DNA of 64,000 nucleotides from positions 1,798,001-1,862,000 of the forward strand of contig NZ_CP099399.1 in NCBI RefSeq assembly GCF_024721175.1. The letters run 5' to 3'. Below, piece after piece: positions 45,523-55,949 of the stretch; within the stretch, counting starts at the first letter, position 1, and every line of letters starts with the position of its first letter. The notes beneath the pieces are model-generated. The model saw only the letters and a list, made by a program, of their open reading frames with translations. It did no database searches and was not told where the DNA came from. A program made the translations under genes and the position numbers. The DNA is from Rhizobium sp. Pop5. Its GTDB lineage: Bacteria; Pseudomonadota; Alphaproteobacteria; Rhizobiales; Rhizobiaceae.

Positions 45523-46452
45523 TCAATCGCCGAAAACCGACCAACCGGTGCGCGCTGCCAGCATCTCCAGCGCCACGGCGCCAAGCTGGGAATTACCGAC
45601 CTTGTTCAACCCCGGCGACCATACCGCGATCGAGGCGATGCCGGGCGCCACCGCGAAGATGCCGCCGCCGACGCCGCTCTTGCCGGGCAGGCCGACATGA
45701 TAGGCGAAGTCGCCCGAGCCATCGTAGTGGCCGCAGGTTAGCATCAGCGCATTGATGCGCCGCGCCCGCTTCGGCGAGACCACGGAATGGCCGGTCATCG
45801 GATTGCTGCCGCGCGCCGCCAGAAACAGTCCGGCACGCGCCAGCTGCTCGCAGCTCATCGCCAGCGCGCATTGATGGAAATAGACGCCGAGCACATGGTC
45901 GACGGGATGGTCGAGATTGCGGTAGGCGCGCATGAAATTGGCAAGCGCCACGTTGCGGTATCCCGTCTGCGTTTCCGAGCGCGCCACCTTGTCGTCGATG
46001 GTGATCGATTCGTCATCGGCGAGATAACGCACGAAGCGCAGCAGCTCACCGATCGCCTCGCGCGGCGCATGGCCGGCCATGACGACATCGCTGACAGCGA
46101 TCGCGCCGGCATTGATAAAGGGGTTACGCGGGATGCCGCCCTCATGCTCGAGCTGGACGATCGAGTTGAAAGCCGATCCCGAAGGTTCGCGCCCGACACG
46201 CTTCCACAAGCCTTCACCGACCTTGCCGAGCGCCAGCGTCAGCATGAAGACCTTCGAAATGCTCTGGATCGAAAAGGCAATATCGGCATCGCCGACCCGG
46301 TAGACCTTGCCGTCGACAGTGACGATCGCCATGCCGAACTGCCGCGGATCGACCTTGGCGAGTTCCGGAATATAGTCGGCTACCTTACCCTCGCCGACAC
46401 GCGGCAGGATATCGCTGTAGATGCTGTCGAGGGTCGCCTGCAAATCCGCCAT
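45523..46452 (-). CDS. glsA: Glutaminase
   Basis: Hydrolyses glutamine to glutamate and ammonia. It is a 309-residue serine-dependent beta-lactamase-like enzyme. The catalytic S-x-x-K is S64-I-S-K67 (SIQSISK). Other conserved stretches are [23 protein letters not shown] and [12 protein letters not shown]. In Rhizobium, GlsA-type glutaminases are studied in nitrogen and acid stress. It lies between rpsD (transcribed the same way, with a terminator between) and ttcA. Confidence 0.96.
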   Translation of the reverse strand: MADLQATLDSIYSDILPRVGEGKVADYIPELAKVDPRQFGMAIVTVDGKVYRVGDADIAFSIQSISKVFMLTLALGKVGEGLWKRVGREPSGSAFNSIVQLEHEGGIPRNPFINAGAIAVSDVVMAGHAPREAIGELLRFVRYLADDESITIDDKVARSETQTGYRNVALANFMRAYRNLDHPVDHVLGVYFHQCALAMSCEQLARAGLFLAARGSNPMTGHSVVSPKRARRINALMLTCGHYDGSGDFAYHVGLPGKSGVGGGIFAVAPGIASIAVWSPGLNKVGNSQLGAVALEMLAARTGWSVFGD

Positions 46453-46470
46453 CGCTTCTCTCCGGATAAC

Positions 46471-46500
46471 AAAAAAGCCGCCCGAAAGAGCGGCTTTTCC
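46471..46500 (-). terminator. Rho-independent terminator of rpsD
   Basis: Read on the minus strand, a GCCGC stem around a CTCTTTCGG loop closes with GCGGC and is followed by six T residues. It starts about 25 bases after the rpsD stop. It is the strongest terminator in the window. Confidence 0.85.
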
Positions 46501-46524
46501 ATATGCGAAAACGCCTGGTGCTTC

Positions 46525-47142
46525 TTAACGCGAATAGAATTCTACGACCAGATGCGGTTCCATGACGACCGGGAACGGAACGTCGCTGAGCGTCGGAACG
46601 CGGCCGAAAGTGGCGACCATCTTGTTGTGATCGACTTCGATATAGTCGGGAACGTCGCGCTCAGCGAGGCTGACAGCTTCCAGAACGGTCACGAGCTGCT
46701 TCGACTTCTCGCGAACTTCGATAACGTCGCCGGCCTTGCAGCGGTAGGAACCGATGTTGACGCGCACGCCGTTGACGGTCACGTGGCCATGGTTGACGAA
46801 CTGACGGGCAGCAAAGACCGTCGGAACGAACTTGGCGCGATAGACGATCGCGTCGAGGCGGGATTCCAGAAGACCGATCAGGTTTTCGGAGGTGTCACCC
46901 TTACGGCGGGAAGCTTCTGCGAAGATCGCGCGGAACTGCTTTTCGCGCAGGTCACCGTAGTAACCCTTGAGCTTCTGCTTGGCGCGCAGCTGCACACCGA
47001 AGTCCGAAAGCTTGCCCTTGCGGCGCTGGCCGTGCTGGCCGGGGCCGTATTCGCGGCGGTTTACCGGAGACTTCGGACGGCCCCAGATGTTTTCGCCCAT
47101 ACGGCGGTCAATTTTGTACTTGGACGATTCGCGCTTGCTCAT
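46525..47142 (-). CDS. rpsD: 30S ribosomal protein S4
   Basis: Primary 16S rRNA-binding protein of the small subunit and translational regulator. It has 205 residues. The ATG at 47140-47142 ([10 protein letters not shown]) follows AAAGGAAA, and a longer frame to 47292 is not conserved. The N-terminal [18 protein letters not shown] segment and the S4 domain [32 protein letters not shown] match. As often in rhizobia, it is a stand-alone gene, not in the spc/alpha operons. Confidence 0.98.
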   Translation of the reverse strand: MSKRESSKYKIDRRMGENIWGRPKSPVNRREYGPGQHGQRRKGKLSDFGVQLRAKQKLKGYYGDLREKQFRAIFAEASRRKGDTSENLIGLLESRLDAIVYRAKFVPTVFAARQFVNHGHVTVNGVRVNIGSYRCKAGDVIEVREKSKQLVTVLEAVSLAERDVPDYIEVDHNKMVATFGRVPTLSDVPFPVVMEPHLVVEFYSR

Positions 47143-47367
47143 CGCATTTCCTTTCAAAGGTTTATGACGGTCTGTTGCCAAACCGCACGAAGGAAACACG
47201 CCCTCCTCTGATCTCTTCCGAGACCTGACAGGATGTTTCGGTTTCGCGAACAGAAACGATCCACGGGACATGTCAAATGAAACACCGGACATTGCTGCCC
47301 GGTGCTTGGCGCGGTCTTTAGAGGGCCGTCATGAAAATGTCAACTGCGCTAAAGCTCGAAAGAGCCA

Positions 47368-48879
47368 CTATTCCGCAGCCAAAGGCTGATCGCCCGTATC
47401 CGGCGCGTTCGCGTCGCCGGGCGCTGTCTGGCAGTTCATGTCGGGGAAGGCCACGATGCGCTTGCCGGAGAAATCCGTATGCACGACGACGATCCCCTGC
47501 TCCTCGAAATAGCCGAGGAGCCGTCGGGCGCGGCGGGCGGAGTGGGTGCCATAGGCGCGGGCAATGCGCGCATCCGACGGGCATGCTTCGCCGCAGACGG
47601 CGGCCTTGGCGAGCATCAGGAAAACGCCCTGCAGATCATCGGTGACACCAGACGACAGCGACAGTGCCGTTGCCCAGGCTTCCGATCCGGCTGTTGCCGC
47701 ATCGACGCCGGAGCGGGAGATCGCCACCCGCCTGCGGAAATCCGGAAGCGCTATCGGCGGCCCCGGCACACGGCGCATGCGCAGCCGCACGAGAAAATCC
47801 TGATAGAGCACGGAATCAGTGCGGAAAGCGGAAGCAGGATCGTCCAGGATCTCTGCAAGCACCCCGGCCAGGCGCTCTTCCCGCTCCTCTGGCGTTATCT
47901 CCGCCTGGCTCGCCCTCGCCTCTACCGGCGCCGGGGACGCCGCTGGCGTCGAGCGCGACAGCTCGGCCAGGATATCAGTCGTCGGTCGCGGCGCCGGCGG
48001 TACGCGACGCACGATCGGGCGCTGAAATTCCTCCGGATCGGGTGTGAAGATCAGGTCTTCCACATCCTGCGGCGCATCTGGCAATGGCATCAGCTTCGGG
48101 CTGGAGGAGCGCGCCGAAGTCTCCACCGCGCCGATCTGGATCGGCAGCGGTCGGCGCGACAAAGCCGGCCCGAGAGCAACGAAATTGCCGCGCTTTAGGT
48201 CGCGGAACATTTCCGCCTGGCGCCGGTCCATGCCGAGCAGGTCGGCAGCACGCGCCATGTCGATATCGAGGAAGGTGCGGCCCATCAGGAAGTTCGAGGC
48301 TTCCGCCGCGACGTTCTTGGCGAGCTTCGCAAGCCGCTGCGTCGCAATAACGCCGGCAAGCCCGCGCTTGCGGCCGCGGCACATCAGATTGGTCATCGCG
48401 CCCAAAGACATCTTGCGCGCATCTTCCGAAACATCACCGCCGACGGATGGCGCAAACATCTGCGCCTCGTCAACAACAACGAGGACGGGATACCAATATT
48501 CGCGATCGGCATCGAACATGCCGTTGAGGAAGGCGGCAGCGGCACGCATCTGCTGCTCGATATCGAGGCCTTCAAGCGTCAAGACACAGGAGACACGATG
48601 CTGCCGGATACGATTGGCGATGCCCGCCAATTCCGCCTCGGTCCGCTCGCCATCGACGACGACATGGCCGAACCTGTCGCTGAGCGTGACGAAATCACCC
48701 TCGGGATCGATGATGACCTGCTGCACCCATTGTGCGGATTGCTCGAGCAGCCGGCGCAAGAGATGCGATTTGCCCGATCCCGAATTGCCCTGCACGAGCA
48801 GACGCGTCGCCAGCAGCTCCTCGATATCGAGCGTCGCCGGGCTGCCGGACGCCAATCCCATATCGATGCCAACCTGCAA
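47368..48879 (-). CDS. HerA-like/DUF87 P-loop ATPase with C-terminal extension
   Basis: A 503-residue ATPase of the HerA/FtsK-like (DUF87) group. Walker A is GNSGSGKS (31-38) and Walker B VVVDEAQ (DE at 137-138). Sensor-like TQRLAKLAKNVAAEASNFLMGRT follows. After about residue 270 a proline-rich linker leads to a C-terminal region (about 330-480) with predicted helices and a winged-helix-like end (ARAYGTHSARRARRLLGYFEEQGIVVV). HerA proteins usually act with nuclease NurA in archaea; no nuclease gene adjoins. It starts at TTG 48879 with GAGGA upstream. A DNA-processing or transfer role is possible; I cannot decide. Confidence 0.8.
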   Translation of the reverse strand: MQVGIDMGLASGSPATLDIEELLATRLLVQGNSGSGKSHLLRRLLEQSAQWVQQVIIDPEGDFVTLSDRFGHVVVDGERTEAELAGIANRIRQHRVSCVLTLEGLDIEQQMRAAAAFLNGMFDADREYWYPVLVVVDEAQMFAPSVGGDVSEDARKMSLGAMTNLMCRGRKRGLAGVIATQRLAKLAKNVAAEASNFLMGRTFLDIDMARAADLLGMDRRQAEMFRDLKRGNFVALGPALSRRPLPIQIGAVETSARSSSPKLMPLPDAPQDVEDLIFTPDPEEFQRPIVRRVPPAPRPTTDILAELSRSTPAASPAPVEARASQAEITPEEREERLAGVLAEILDDPASAFRTDSVLYQDFLVRLRMRRVPGPPIALPDFRRRVAISRSGVDAATAGSEAWATALSLSSGVTDDLQGVFLMLAKAAVCGEACPSDARIARAYGTHSARRARRLLGYFEEQGIVVVHTDFSGKRIVAFPDMNCQTAPGDANAPDTGDQPLAAE

Positions 48880-49006
48880 TGCTGATCCTCGCGGCGAAGA
48901 GACTCACATGAACGAAACGCCATTCTTCCGAAGCGGCATCGCCCCGTCTATCAAAGAATGCGCGGTTTTTCAGGGCCGGATTTTGCCAACCCACAGGACA
49001 ATTCCT

Positions 49007-49807
49007 TCACGCACTGAGGCCGAATCCCTGCATCAATCGCCGCGTGGCAAAATCGGGATTGCCTGACGTAAAGACGGCAAAGTCGAAATTGTCGGGATGT
49101 ACGGCATCGGCAACCAGCGGCACGAGCGTCCGGGCGCGCCGGGCAATCGCCTCGGCTGGATCGAGCCAATCGACCGGCCAAGGGGCAAGCCGGCGGAAAA
49201 GATTGGCCATAAAAGGATAATGCGTGCAAGCAAGCACCACGATATCGGTCTTGTGGCCGTCCTTCTCGACGAAGCACTGGTCGATCTCGGCAAGCACCGC
49301 TTCGTCAGAGACGGTGTCGCCGCGAATATAGGCTTCGGCCATGCGCGCAAGGTTTTCCGAGCCGACGAGCCGGACATGGCATTGCTGCGCGAAGGACTGG
49401 ATGAGGTCGCGCGTATAGGCGCGCTTGACCGTCCCCGGCGTCGCCAGCACCGAAACCAGGCCCGAGCGCGTGCGCTCCGCCGCCGGCTTGATCGCCGGCA
49501 CGGTGCCGACGAAGGTCATCTGGGGAAAAGCGGCACGCAGATCGGCGCCGACGAGCGTGAAGGCGGTATTGCAGGCGATGATGCAGACTTCGGGATCGTA
49601 ATCCTGAAGCAGCTTGCCGAAGAGCCCGATGATGCGCTCTTTCAGCGCCTGTTCTTCCCAACCACCATAGGGGAATCCGGCATCATCGGCGACATAGACG
49701 AAGCCGCGCTCCGGCATCAGCACGCGCGCTTCGCGCAGCACCGTCAGCCCGCCAATGCCGGAATCGAAGACAAGGACGGGTTTCAGCTCATGCGTCGGTG
49801 CTGTCAT
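49007..49807 (-). CDS. murI: Glutamate racemase
   Basis: Supplies D-glutamate for peptidoglycan. It has 266 residues. The two catalytic cysteines are C79 in IIACNTA and C194 in VLACTHYP, and the N-terminal DSGIGGLTV (D15) is conserved. Its first 20 bases overlap the 3' end of the upstream trmJ-like gene, so the two are cotranscribed. It comes before the HerA-like gene. Confidence 0.97.
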   Translation of the reverse strand: MTAPTHELKPVLVFDSGIGGLTVLREARVLMPERGFVYVADDAGFPYGGWEEQALKERIIGLFGKLLQDYDPEVCIIACNTAFTLVGADLRAAFPQMTFVGTVPAIKPAAERTRSGLVSVLATPGTVKRAYTRDLIQSFAQQCHVRLVGSENLARMAEAYIRGDTVSDEAVLAEIDQCFVEKDGHKTDIVVLACTHYPFMANLFRRLAPWPVDWLDPAEAIARRARTLVPLVADAVHPDNFDFAVFTSGNPDFATRRLMQGFGLSA

Positions 49808-50618
49808 CAGTTGGCGCTTCCTTGCCGGATCTGGTGAAACCGCCTTTGCGCGGACTGTTGCGGGAAAAGCGATCGAGGGAGGAGATGACGCCGCGCAGCA
49901 CGCTGATTTCCTGTTCCGTGAAGGCCCGGCGGGAGAGAACAGCGCGAAGGTTGTCTACCATTTTCGGCTTTTTCGAGGGCGGATGAAAATAGTTGCGTGA
50001 CTCGAGCGCTTCTTCCAGTTGGTCGAACAGGCCGAAGAGCTGCTCCTTGGTGGAAGGCCGCTGCTCGAGCGCCTGGAACGGTACGGCTTCCAGATCTTCC
50101 ATGCCGGACTTCATCCATTCATAGGACATCAGAAGCACGGCCTGAGCAATATTCAGCGAGGCGAAGGCGGGATTGACCGGGAAGGTCACGATCTCGTCGG
50201 CCAGCGCCACTTCCTCATTGGTCAGGCCCCAACGCTCGCGGCCGAAGAGAATGCCCGTTGCCTCGCCCGCCCGGAACCTTGTGCGCAGCGTTTGAGCGGC
50301 AAAGACCGGGGAGCGCACCGGCTTATAGTTGTCGCGGCTGCGCGCCGTCGTCGCATAGACGAAATTGAGATCGGCGATCGCCTGCTCCAGCGTGTCGTAG
50401 ACCTTCGTCGCCTCGATCACGTGGTCGGCCTTGGAAGCCGTCGCCTGCGCCTTCTCGTTCGGCCAGCCGTCACGCGGATTGACGAGACGCAGTTCCGCAA
50501 GGCCAAAATTCGCCATGGCGCGCGCCACCATCCCGATATTCTCGCCCATCTGCGGCTCGACCAGAATGATGGCCGGCCCTTCGGCCAGAAGTTGACGCTC
50601 GCTGTTCGTGCCTGCCAT
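49788..50618 (-). CDS. trmJ: RNA methyltransferase, SpoU/TrmJ type
   Basis: A 276-residue SPOUT methyltransferase that methylates the 2'-O of a tRNA (or rRNA) nucleotide, TrmJ acting at position 32. The knot features are [24 protein letters not shown] at the start, [15 protein letters not shown] in the middle and [15 protein letters not shown] at the end. A helical tail follows. I chose the ATG at 50616-50618 (MAGTNS). Its end overlaps murI by 20 bp, and its start is 4 bp from the upstream FUSC gene. A second 32-position modifier, ttcA, is also in this window. Confidence 0.9.
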   Translation of the reverse strand: MAGTNSERQLLAEGPAIILVEPQMGENIGMVARAMANFGLAELRLVNPRDGWPNEKAQATASKADHVIEATKVYDTLEQAIADLNFVYATTARSRDNYKPVRSPVFAAQTLRTRFRAGEATGILFGRERWGLTNEEVALADEIVTFPVNPAFASLNIAQAVLLMSYEWMKSGMEDLEAVPFQALEQRPSTKEQLFGLFDQLEEALESRNYFHPPSKKPKMVDNLRAVLSRRAFTEQEISVLRGVISSLDRFSRNSPRKGGFTRSGKEAPTDDSTDA

Positions 50619-50622
50619 GGTC

Positions 50623-52662
50623 TTATCCCTGTTTCGAGCGCGCAATAGCCTCGCCCGGCGCAAACGGCAAGACGTCGGCCCGCGGATAGAGCCTTTCCAA
50701 GGCCGAACCGATCATTTCCAGCCCTACCCTGGCGCCCTCGCGCGACACAGGCAGGTGTCGCCCCATCGTCCGCGATGTCTTGCGCTTGATAAAGAAACAG
50801 GTCGAGCCGCGCGGAGCCGCATCGTCGATCAACGCCAGATCGGCCGCAATCAGTCTCTTTTGGTCGTCGTCGACAGCAGGCGCATCGTGGCTCTTCGCCA
50901 GGATGCGCGCCCAATAGGTGGAAGACAGGAAGATCGCCAGCGTCTGGCGGATCTGGCCCGGCCGCGTCACCATCGACCACGAGGAGCCGAGTGGCCGGGC
51001 CGCCACTGTCACGTCGCGGTAGCAGGCATCGATCTTCTGGGACAGCGCGATCAGCTCGAAACCACGCTTGCCCTCGCCGATCGCACCGAGCAGCTCGCGC
51101 AGCGCCTGGAACCAGTGGGCAAGTGCTGCATCGAGCGCGCCGCGCGTGCGGGTGGGGAAGACGACGAAGGCGACCGCCGTCCCCGCTGCCGCCCCGATCA
51201 TGGTCTCCCCGATGCGCAGCCTCAGGAGATCGAGCGTCAGCACGCCTGTCATGCCATAAACCAGGCAAAGCACGATCGAGATGAAGAAGGTCATCGTCGC
51301 ATAGGAAACCTGCAGAAAATAGAAGGCGAGGAAAATGCAGACGACCCCAACCGGAATGGCGATTTCAGGCTCACCCGAAATCAGCGTCGCAAGCCCGAGC
51401 CCGATGGCGATTCCGAATACGGTGCCGAGCGAGCGCGACAGCGCCTTCATCGCCGTGTCGCCGCGCGAATTGGTGTTGGTGAAGACGAGGAAGGAGGAAA
51501 GCACCGCCCAGAACCAGCGCTCGCGCGACAAGAGCAGGCCGAAGCTCATCGCGATTGCTGATGCGAGCGTGATCTGCAACGCCGATCGCAGCAGCGGATT
51601 GGCAAACGAAAAGTCGATCGGCTGCGGCTTCGCCGTGTCCTTGACGTCATCGATGGCGGAAAAGCCGGATGCCTGCCCTTCGCCGATCGCCTGCGTCAAT
51701 TGCTGCCGCGCTTCGCCAAGCCAGAGAAGCGCCCGCACGGTTTCCTCTTGCGGCCGATCCGCGATGCCTTCGGCGATGTTCTCGTATCTTGCGAATTCCC
51801 CGGCATCGCCTTCGATCACCGCATGAACGAGCGCAAAGGGCGGCGGGCTCTGGAAGCTCAGCACAATGGCACTCTCGGCGGCCAGATGCGCATCGAAGAG
51901 CTGGATCGCCAGCTCAGCAGCCGGATTCGCAGCACCGTCGAAGACGCCGCCCGGCGGACGCGGAATGAAGGTCTCGGCCATCAGCACCACTTCTTTCAGC
52001 CGCTCTTCCAGCTGACGCAGTTCCTGCCGATCGGCTTCTCCGATCTCGGTGCTGCCTGCAAGGGTCGCGAGCTTGAAGAGGATCTGGCTGATGCGTCCCC
52101 TGACGCTCTCGAGCGAGCGCAGCAGGTCGCGCCGCCAGTCGTCGGGCAGGAGCACCGCCCTCACAACATGCCCGACGAGCACGGAGACGACAGGACCGAT
52201 CGCCACATACGGCAGTTGGGCAAGCGATGGCCTGAAATAGGCGCCCATGAAATATGAAGTGAAGGCGAACATGCCGATCGCAAAGCCGCGCGGCCCGAAC
52301 ACGCGTCCTGCGGATGCGAGCATGATGATGAGGAGGAAAACGAGATCAGAGAGCAGGCGGCGATCCTCGAGCCCGGCCGCGATGCCGACGACGGCAAGGC
52401 TTGCGACACAGCCGAAGAGCCGCGTTACCAGCTGGCGCGAACTCCCTTTGTCGCGCACTGCCACTCCTCCCTCGATCGACAATACGATGCCGAGACCGAA
52501 CGCTGCCGTCGGCAACGGCGCGATAAGGGCCTTGATGGCAAGCAGGATGAGGAATGAAAGAACGATCGTCAGCGTCACCCGCAAGCCCATGCGCAGGCGC
52601 GAAAGCGCCGGATCGTTGGCAAGCAGCCAGTCGCGGAACTGAAAACCGGAAAACAGGTGCAT
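50623..52662 (-). CDS. FUSC-family inner-membrane protein
   Basis: A 679-residue membrane protein of the FUSC (fusaric acid resistance/AaeB/YccS) family. Two blocks of about six helices each (about 25-175 and 350-510) flank cytoplasmic regions, typical of this family. Aromatic-acid efflux is known for AaeB but the YccS relatives have no established substrate. No periplasmic adaptor (MFP) gene is nearby, so efflux cannot be assigned. It ends 4 bp before the trmJ-like start and leads that operon. Confidence 0.87.
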   Translation of the reverse strand: MHLFSGFQFRDWLLANDPALSRLRMGLRVTLTIVLSFLILLAIKALIAPLPTAAFGLGIVLSIEGGVAVRDKGSSRQLVTRLFGCVASLAVVGIAAGLEDRRLLSDLVFLLIIMLASAGRVFGPRGFAIGMFAFTSYFMGAYFRPSLAQLPYVAIGPVVSVLVGHVVRAVLLPDDWRRDLLRSLESVRGRISQILFKLATLAGSTEIGEADRQELRQLEERLKEVVLMAETFIPRPPGGVFDGAANPAAELAIQLFDAHLAAESAIVLSFQSPPPFALVHAVIEGDAGEFARYENIAEGIADRPQEETVRALLWLGEARQQLTQAIGEGQASGFSAIDDVKDTAKPQPIDFSFANPLLRSALQITLASAIAMSFGLLLSRERWFWAVLSSFLVFTNTNSRGDTAMKALSRSLGTVFGIAIGLGLATLISGEPEIAIPVGVVCIFLAFYFLQVSYATMTFFISIVLCLVYGMTGVLTLDLLRLRIGETMIGAAAGTAVAFVVFPTRTRGALDAALAHWFQALRELLGAIGEGKRGFELIALSQKIDACYRDVTVAARPLGSSWSMVTRPGQIRQTLAIFLSSTYWARILAKSHDAPAVDDDQKRLIAADLALIDDAAPRGSTCFFIKRKTSRTMGRHLPVSREGARVGLEMIGSALERLYPRADVLPFAPGEAIARSKQG

Positions 52663-52748
52663 GAGCCCCTCATGCCATGAAGCATCGATAGAACGGAAAT
52701 CAAATCGCCGGAGACCATTCTCCCCGACACCGCTTGAATGTCGCGCGC

Positions 52749-53276
52749 TTACTGGCCCTTGGCAATCTGTGCCATCGTCGCCTTCAGGGAATCGCGGGCC
52801 TGCGTCTCAATATTCTCGGTGACGATGTCGTCGATCACCGGATTGCCACCCTCCTCGATGACTTCGAAGCGAACCGTCGTATAGTCCTTGGCGTCGGGCG
52901 CGTCCGAGCAGGCGGATTTCCGGAAGCGAACAGTCACCTCGGTCGCCCCGTTGACCGGCGCCGCCGCGGTCATCGTCAGGTCCTGCAGAGGGCACGCATC
53001 CTGGCCGTTGACGATGACGTCGTAGTCGAACGGCGATATGCCGTCGTCGTCGACGGCAGGAAACTGCGCGGCCGCCTGATATCTCGCGACGAAATCCTTG
53101 CTGTAGAGATGGTCGAGCCGGCTCGCATCGAAGATATCGGTCCAGTCGCTATTGTTGTCGGCCCAGTTGCTCTTGGTCGCCTCCATCACCTCCTTGACGG
53201 GAGCGGTGGCGTCGGCGGCGTGGCCGATGCCTGAAGAGGCGATAAGACTGGCGATGATGAGGGCAATTGTCTTCAT
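52749..53276 (-). CDS. Secreted DUF3828-like protein
   Basis: A 175-residue exported protein with a signal peptide ([20 protein letters not shown], cleavage near residue 20). The mature part resembles DUF3828/NTF2-like small domains, with [23 protein letters not shown] and [16 protein letters not shown]. Two cysteines (DACPLQD, SACSDAP) could form a disulfide. The ATG at 53276 has GGAAC upstream. It is divergent from icd. The family assignment is tentative. Confidence 0.7.
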   Translation of the reverse strand: MKTIALIIASLIASSGIGHAADATAPVKEVMEATKSNWADNNSDWTDIFDASRLDHLYSKDFVARYQAAAQFPAVDDDGISPFDYDVIVNGQDACPLQDLTMTAAAPVNGATEVTVRFRKSACSDAPDAKDYTTVRFEVIEEGGNPVIDDIVTENIETQARDSLKATMAQIAKGQ

Positions 53277-53333
53277 GGTCGAATGTTCCGGGCGGGGCAA
53301 ATCAGCCCGGACACTAGTCAGATTTCCGCGCTT

Positions 53334-53359
53334 GGCAATGCCGGCAAAATCGCATTGCC
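53334..53359 (+). repeat. Hairpin in the icd leader
   Basis: GGCAATGC (53334-53341) and GCATTGCC (53352-53359) are perfect 8-bp arms around a 10-nt loop. It lies about 105 bases upstream of the icd ATG in the region shared with the divergent secreted-protein gene. No T-run follows. Confidence 0.4.
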
Positions 53360-53463
53360 GGACCCGTTGCAGCTTTGCGTTCCCGGTTCACAATGCTATA
53401 GCGCTCCGGATCATATCACCCACCGGGACCCCGTCCCCATCCAAGCTTGAACGAGGCAGATAC

Positions 53464-54675
53464 ATGAAGAAGATCAAGGTCGCCAATCCCGTCGCCGATC
53501 TCGACGGCGATGAAATGACGCGCATCATCTGGCAGCTTATCAAGGACAAGCTGATCCATCCGTATCTCGACCTCGACATCGACTATTACGACCTCTCCGT
53601 CGAAAACCGCGACGCCACCAACGACCAGGTGACGGTCGATGCCGCCAACGCCATCAAGAAGTACGGCGTCGGCATCAAGTGCGCGACGATCACGCCGGAT
53701 GAAGCCCGCGTGAAGGAATTCAACCTCAAGGAAATGTGGAAGAGCCCGAACGGCACGATCCGCAACATCCTCGGCGGCGTCATCTTCCGCGAGCCGATCA
53801 TCTGCCGCAACGTTCCGCGCCTCGTTCCCGGCTGGACGCAGCCGATCGTCGTCGGCCGTCACGCTTTCGGCGACCAGTACCGCGCCACCGACTTCAAATT
53901 CCCCGGCAAGGGCAAGCTGACGATCAAGTTCGTCGGCGAAGACGGCACCGTCATCGAGAAGGAAGTCTTCAACGCGCCGGGCGCCGGCGTCGCCATGGCC
54001 ATGTACAACCTCGACGAATCGATCCGCGAATTCGCCCGCGCCTCGATGATGTACGGCCTGATGCGCAAGTGGCCGGTCTACCTGTCCACGAAGAACACCA
54101 TCCTCAAGGCCTATGACGGCCGCTTCAAGGACATCTTCGAGGAAGTCTACGAGACCGAATTCAAGGATCAGTTCAAGGAAGCCGGCATCACCTACGAACA
54201 CCGCCTGATCGACGACATGGTCGCCTCGGCGCTGAAGTGGTCCGGCGGCTACGTCTGGGCCTGCAAGAACTATGACGGCGACGTCCAGTCCGACACGGTT
54301 GCCCAGGGCTTCGGTTCGCTCGGCCTGATGACCTCGGTCCTGCTCACGCCCGATGGCAAGACGGTCGAAGCCGAAGCCGCCCATGGCACGGTGACGCGCC
54401 ACTACCGCCAGCATCAGAAGGGCCAGGAAACCTCGACGAACTCGACCGCTTCGATCTTCGCCTGGACGCGCGGCCTCGCGCATCGCGCCAAGCTCGACGA
54501 CAATGCCGAGCTCGCCCGCTTCGCCTCGACGCTCGAAAAGGTCTGCGTCGATACCGTCGAATCCGGCTTCATGACCAAGGATCTGGCACTGCTCATCGGC
54601 CCGGATCAGCCGTGGCTTTCCACCACCGCCTTCCTCGACAAGATCGACCAGAACTTGCAGAAGGCCATGGCGTAA
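53464..54675 (+). CDS. icd: NADP-dependent isocitrate dehydrogenase
   Basis: Oxidatively decarboxylates isocitrate to 2-oxoglutarate in the TCA cycle. It has 403 residues, the eukaryote-like homodimeric type II enzyme found in alphaproteobacteria rather than the E. coli type. Conserved text: [30 protein letters not shown], and [24 protein letters not shown]. It has an independent promoter region and a strong terminator at 54703. Confidence 0.97.
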   Translation: MKKIKVANPVADLDGDEMTRIIWQLIKDKLIHPYLDLDIDYYDLSVENRDATNDQVTVDAANAIKKYGVGIKCATITPDEARVKEFNLKEMWKSPNGTIRNILGGVIFREPIICRNVPRLVPGWTQPIVVGRHAFGDQYRATDFKFPGKGKLTIKFVGEDGTVIEKEVFNAPGAGVAMAMYNLDESIREFARASMMYGLMRKWPVYLSTKNTILKAYDGRFKDIFEEVYETEFKDQFKEAGITYEHRLIDDMVASALKWSGGYVWACKNYDGDVQSDTVAQGFGSLGLMTSVLLTPDGKTVEAEAAHGTVTRHYRQHQKGQETSTNSTASIFAWTRGLAHRAKLDDNAELARFASTLEKVCVDTVESGFMTKDLALLIGPDQPWLSTTAFLDKIDQNLQKAMA

Positions 54676-54702
54676 GCCTGTCCTTTCGATATAGCATTGA
54701 CG

Positions 54703-54726
54703 CGGCGGGGATTTCCCCGCCGTTTT
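54703..54726 (+). terminator. Rho-independent terminator of icd
   Basis: CGGCGGGG (54703-54710) pairs with CCCCGCCG (54715-54722) around ATTT, then TTTT. It is about 27 bases after the icd stop. Confidence 0.85.
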
Positions 54727-54745
54727 CATTTTGGGAGAATGGCAA

Positions 54746-55192
54746 ATGACGACGACCGTGCGCCTGCTCGACCCTTCTGACCGAGCCGCCTGGGAGCCCC
54801 TATGGGCAGCCTACCAGCGGTTCTATGACGTCGTGATCCCCGCCGAAACGACCGATCTTACCTGGGCCCGCTTCCACGATCCTGATGAAATGATGCAAGC
54901 GCTCGGCGCCTTCGACGACAACGGCCGTCTCGTCGGCATCGTGCACGCGATCTTCCATCGTTCCTGCTGGCTGCCGCAATGGACCTGCTATCTGCAGGAT
55001 CTCTATGTCGAGAACGATCAACGCGGGCTCGGTACCGGCGCCGCGTTGATCGAGGCTGTCGCCGGGCTGGCGCGGCAAAACGGCGCCGGCCGGCTCTACT
55101 GGATGACGCACGAAAGCAACGCCACCGCGCAGCGCCTCTACGACAGGATTGCCGAGCGCTCTGGTTTCATTCAGTACCGAAAGGCACTTTAG
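54746..55192 (+). CDS. GNAT acetyltransferase
   Basis: A 148-residue GNAT N-acetyltransferase. The acetyl-CoA loop is VENDQRGLGTGAALIEAVA, and LYWMTHESNATAQRLYDRIAERSGFIQY is the typical C-terminal half. The ATG at 54746 has GGGAG upstream. It follows the icd terminator, so it needs its own promoter. Substrate unknown. Confidence 0.88.
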   Translation: MTTTVRLLDPSDRAAWEPLWAAYQRFYDVVIPAETTDLTWARFHDPDEMMQALGAFDDNGRLVGIVHAIFHRSCWLPQWTCYLQDLYVENDQRGLGTGAALIEAVAGLARQNGAGRLYWMTHESNATAQRLYDRIAERSGFIQYRKAL

Positions 55193-55275
55193 GCGCGAGA
55201 CTTGCACAAAGACCTCATCGCTCTATTGATTCTGGCGACGGCAATAGAAAAGCCAAGGGAACACGAGGAGACGTC

Positions 55276-55902
55276 ATGACCGAAGAACTGGTATTTTATA
55301 CGAACCCGATGTCACGCGGCCGCATCGCGCGCTGGATGCTGGAGGAAATCGGCCAGCCCTATCGCACCGAACTGCTGACTTTCGGCGAAACCATGAAGGC
55401 GCCGGAATATCTTCGGGTCAATCCGATGGGCAAGGTGCCGGCAATCCGCCACGGCGATACCGTCGTCACCGAATGCGCGGCGATCTGCGCATATCTCGCC
55501 GACACTTTTCCCGAAAAAGGCCTGGCGCCCAAGCCGGAGGAGCGCGCCTCCTATTATCGCTGGATGTTCTTTGCAGCCGGCCCGCTTGAATCGGCGGTGA
55601 CGATGAAGGCTCTCGGTTTCGAAATTCCTGCGGAACGCCTGCGCATGGCCGGTTGCGGCAGTTTCGGCGACGTCATGAACACGCTTGAGATGGCCGTCTC
55701 CCAATCGACCTACATCGCCGGTGAGCGCTTTACCGCCGCCGATGTCTATGTCGGCGCTCATGTCGGCTGGGGCCTCGGTTTCGGCAGTATCGAGAAGCGC
55801 CAAGCCTTCATCGATTATTTCGGCCGCATCAGCGAGCGCGAGGCCTACAAACGCGCCAGCGCGCTGGACGACGAGGCCGGCAAGACGATGCAGGCTGCCT
55901 GA
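55276..55902 (+). CDS. Glutathione S-transferase family protein
   Basis: A 208-residue GST with a thioredoxin-like N-terminal domain and a helical C-terminal domain. The N-terminal YTNPMSRGRIARWMLEEIGQPYRTELL places a serine/methionine at the catalytic position. The family MGKVPAIRHGDTVVTECAAICAYLAD segment (about residues 53-78) holds the glutathione-binding motif. The ATG at 55276 has GGAG upstream. It is 83 bp after the GNAT gene. No specific substrate is suggested. Confidence 0.9.
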   Translation: MTEELVFYTNPMSRGRIARWMLEEIGQPYRTELLTFGETMKAPEYLRVNPMGKVPAIRHGDTVVTECAAICAYLADTFPEKGLAPKPEERASYYRWMFFAAGPLESAVTMKALGFEIPAERLRMAGCGSFGDVMNTLEMAVSQSTYIAGERFTAADVYVGAHVGWGLGFGSIEKRQAFIDYFGRISEREAYKRASALDDEAGKTMQAA

Positions 55903-55949
55903 CCCGCAACCCGGCGCGGCGGCCAGGCTGCCGCTCCGGATATTAGCCG

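Noticed and set aside
48909..49066. A short plus-strand frame in the gap upstream of the HerA-like gene
   Set aside because: Its ribosome site is weak and it runs antisense into murI; not supported.
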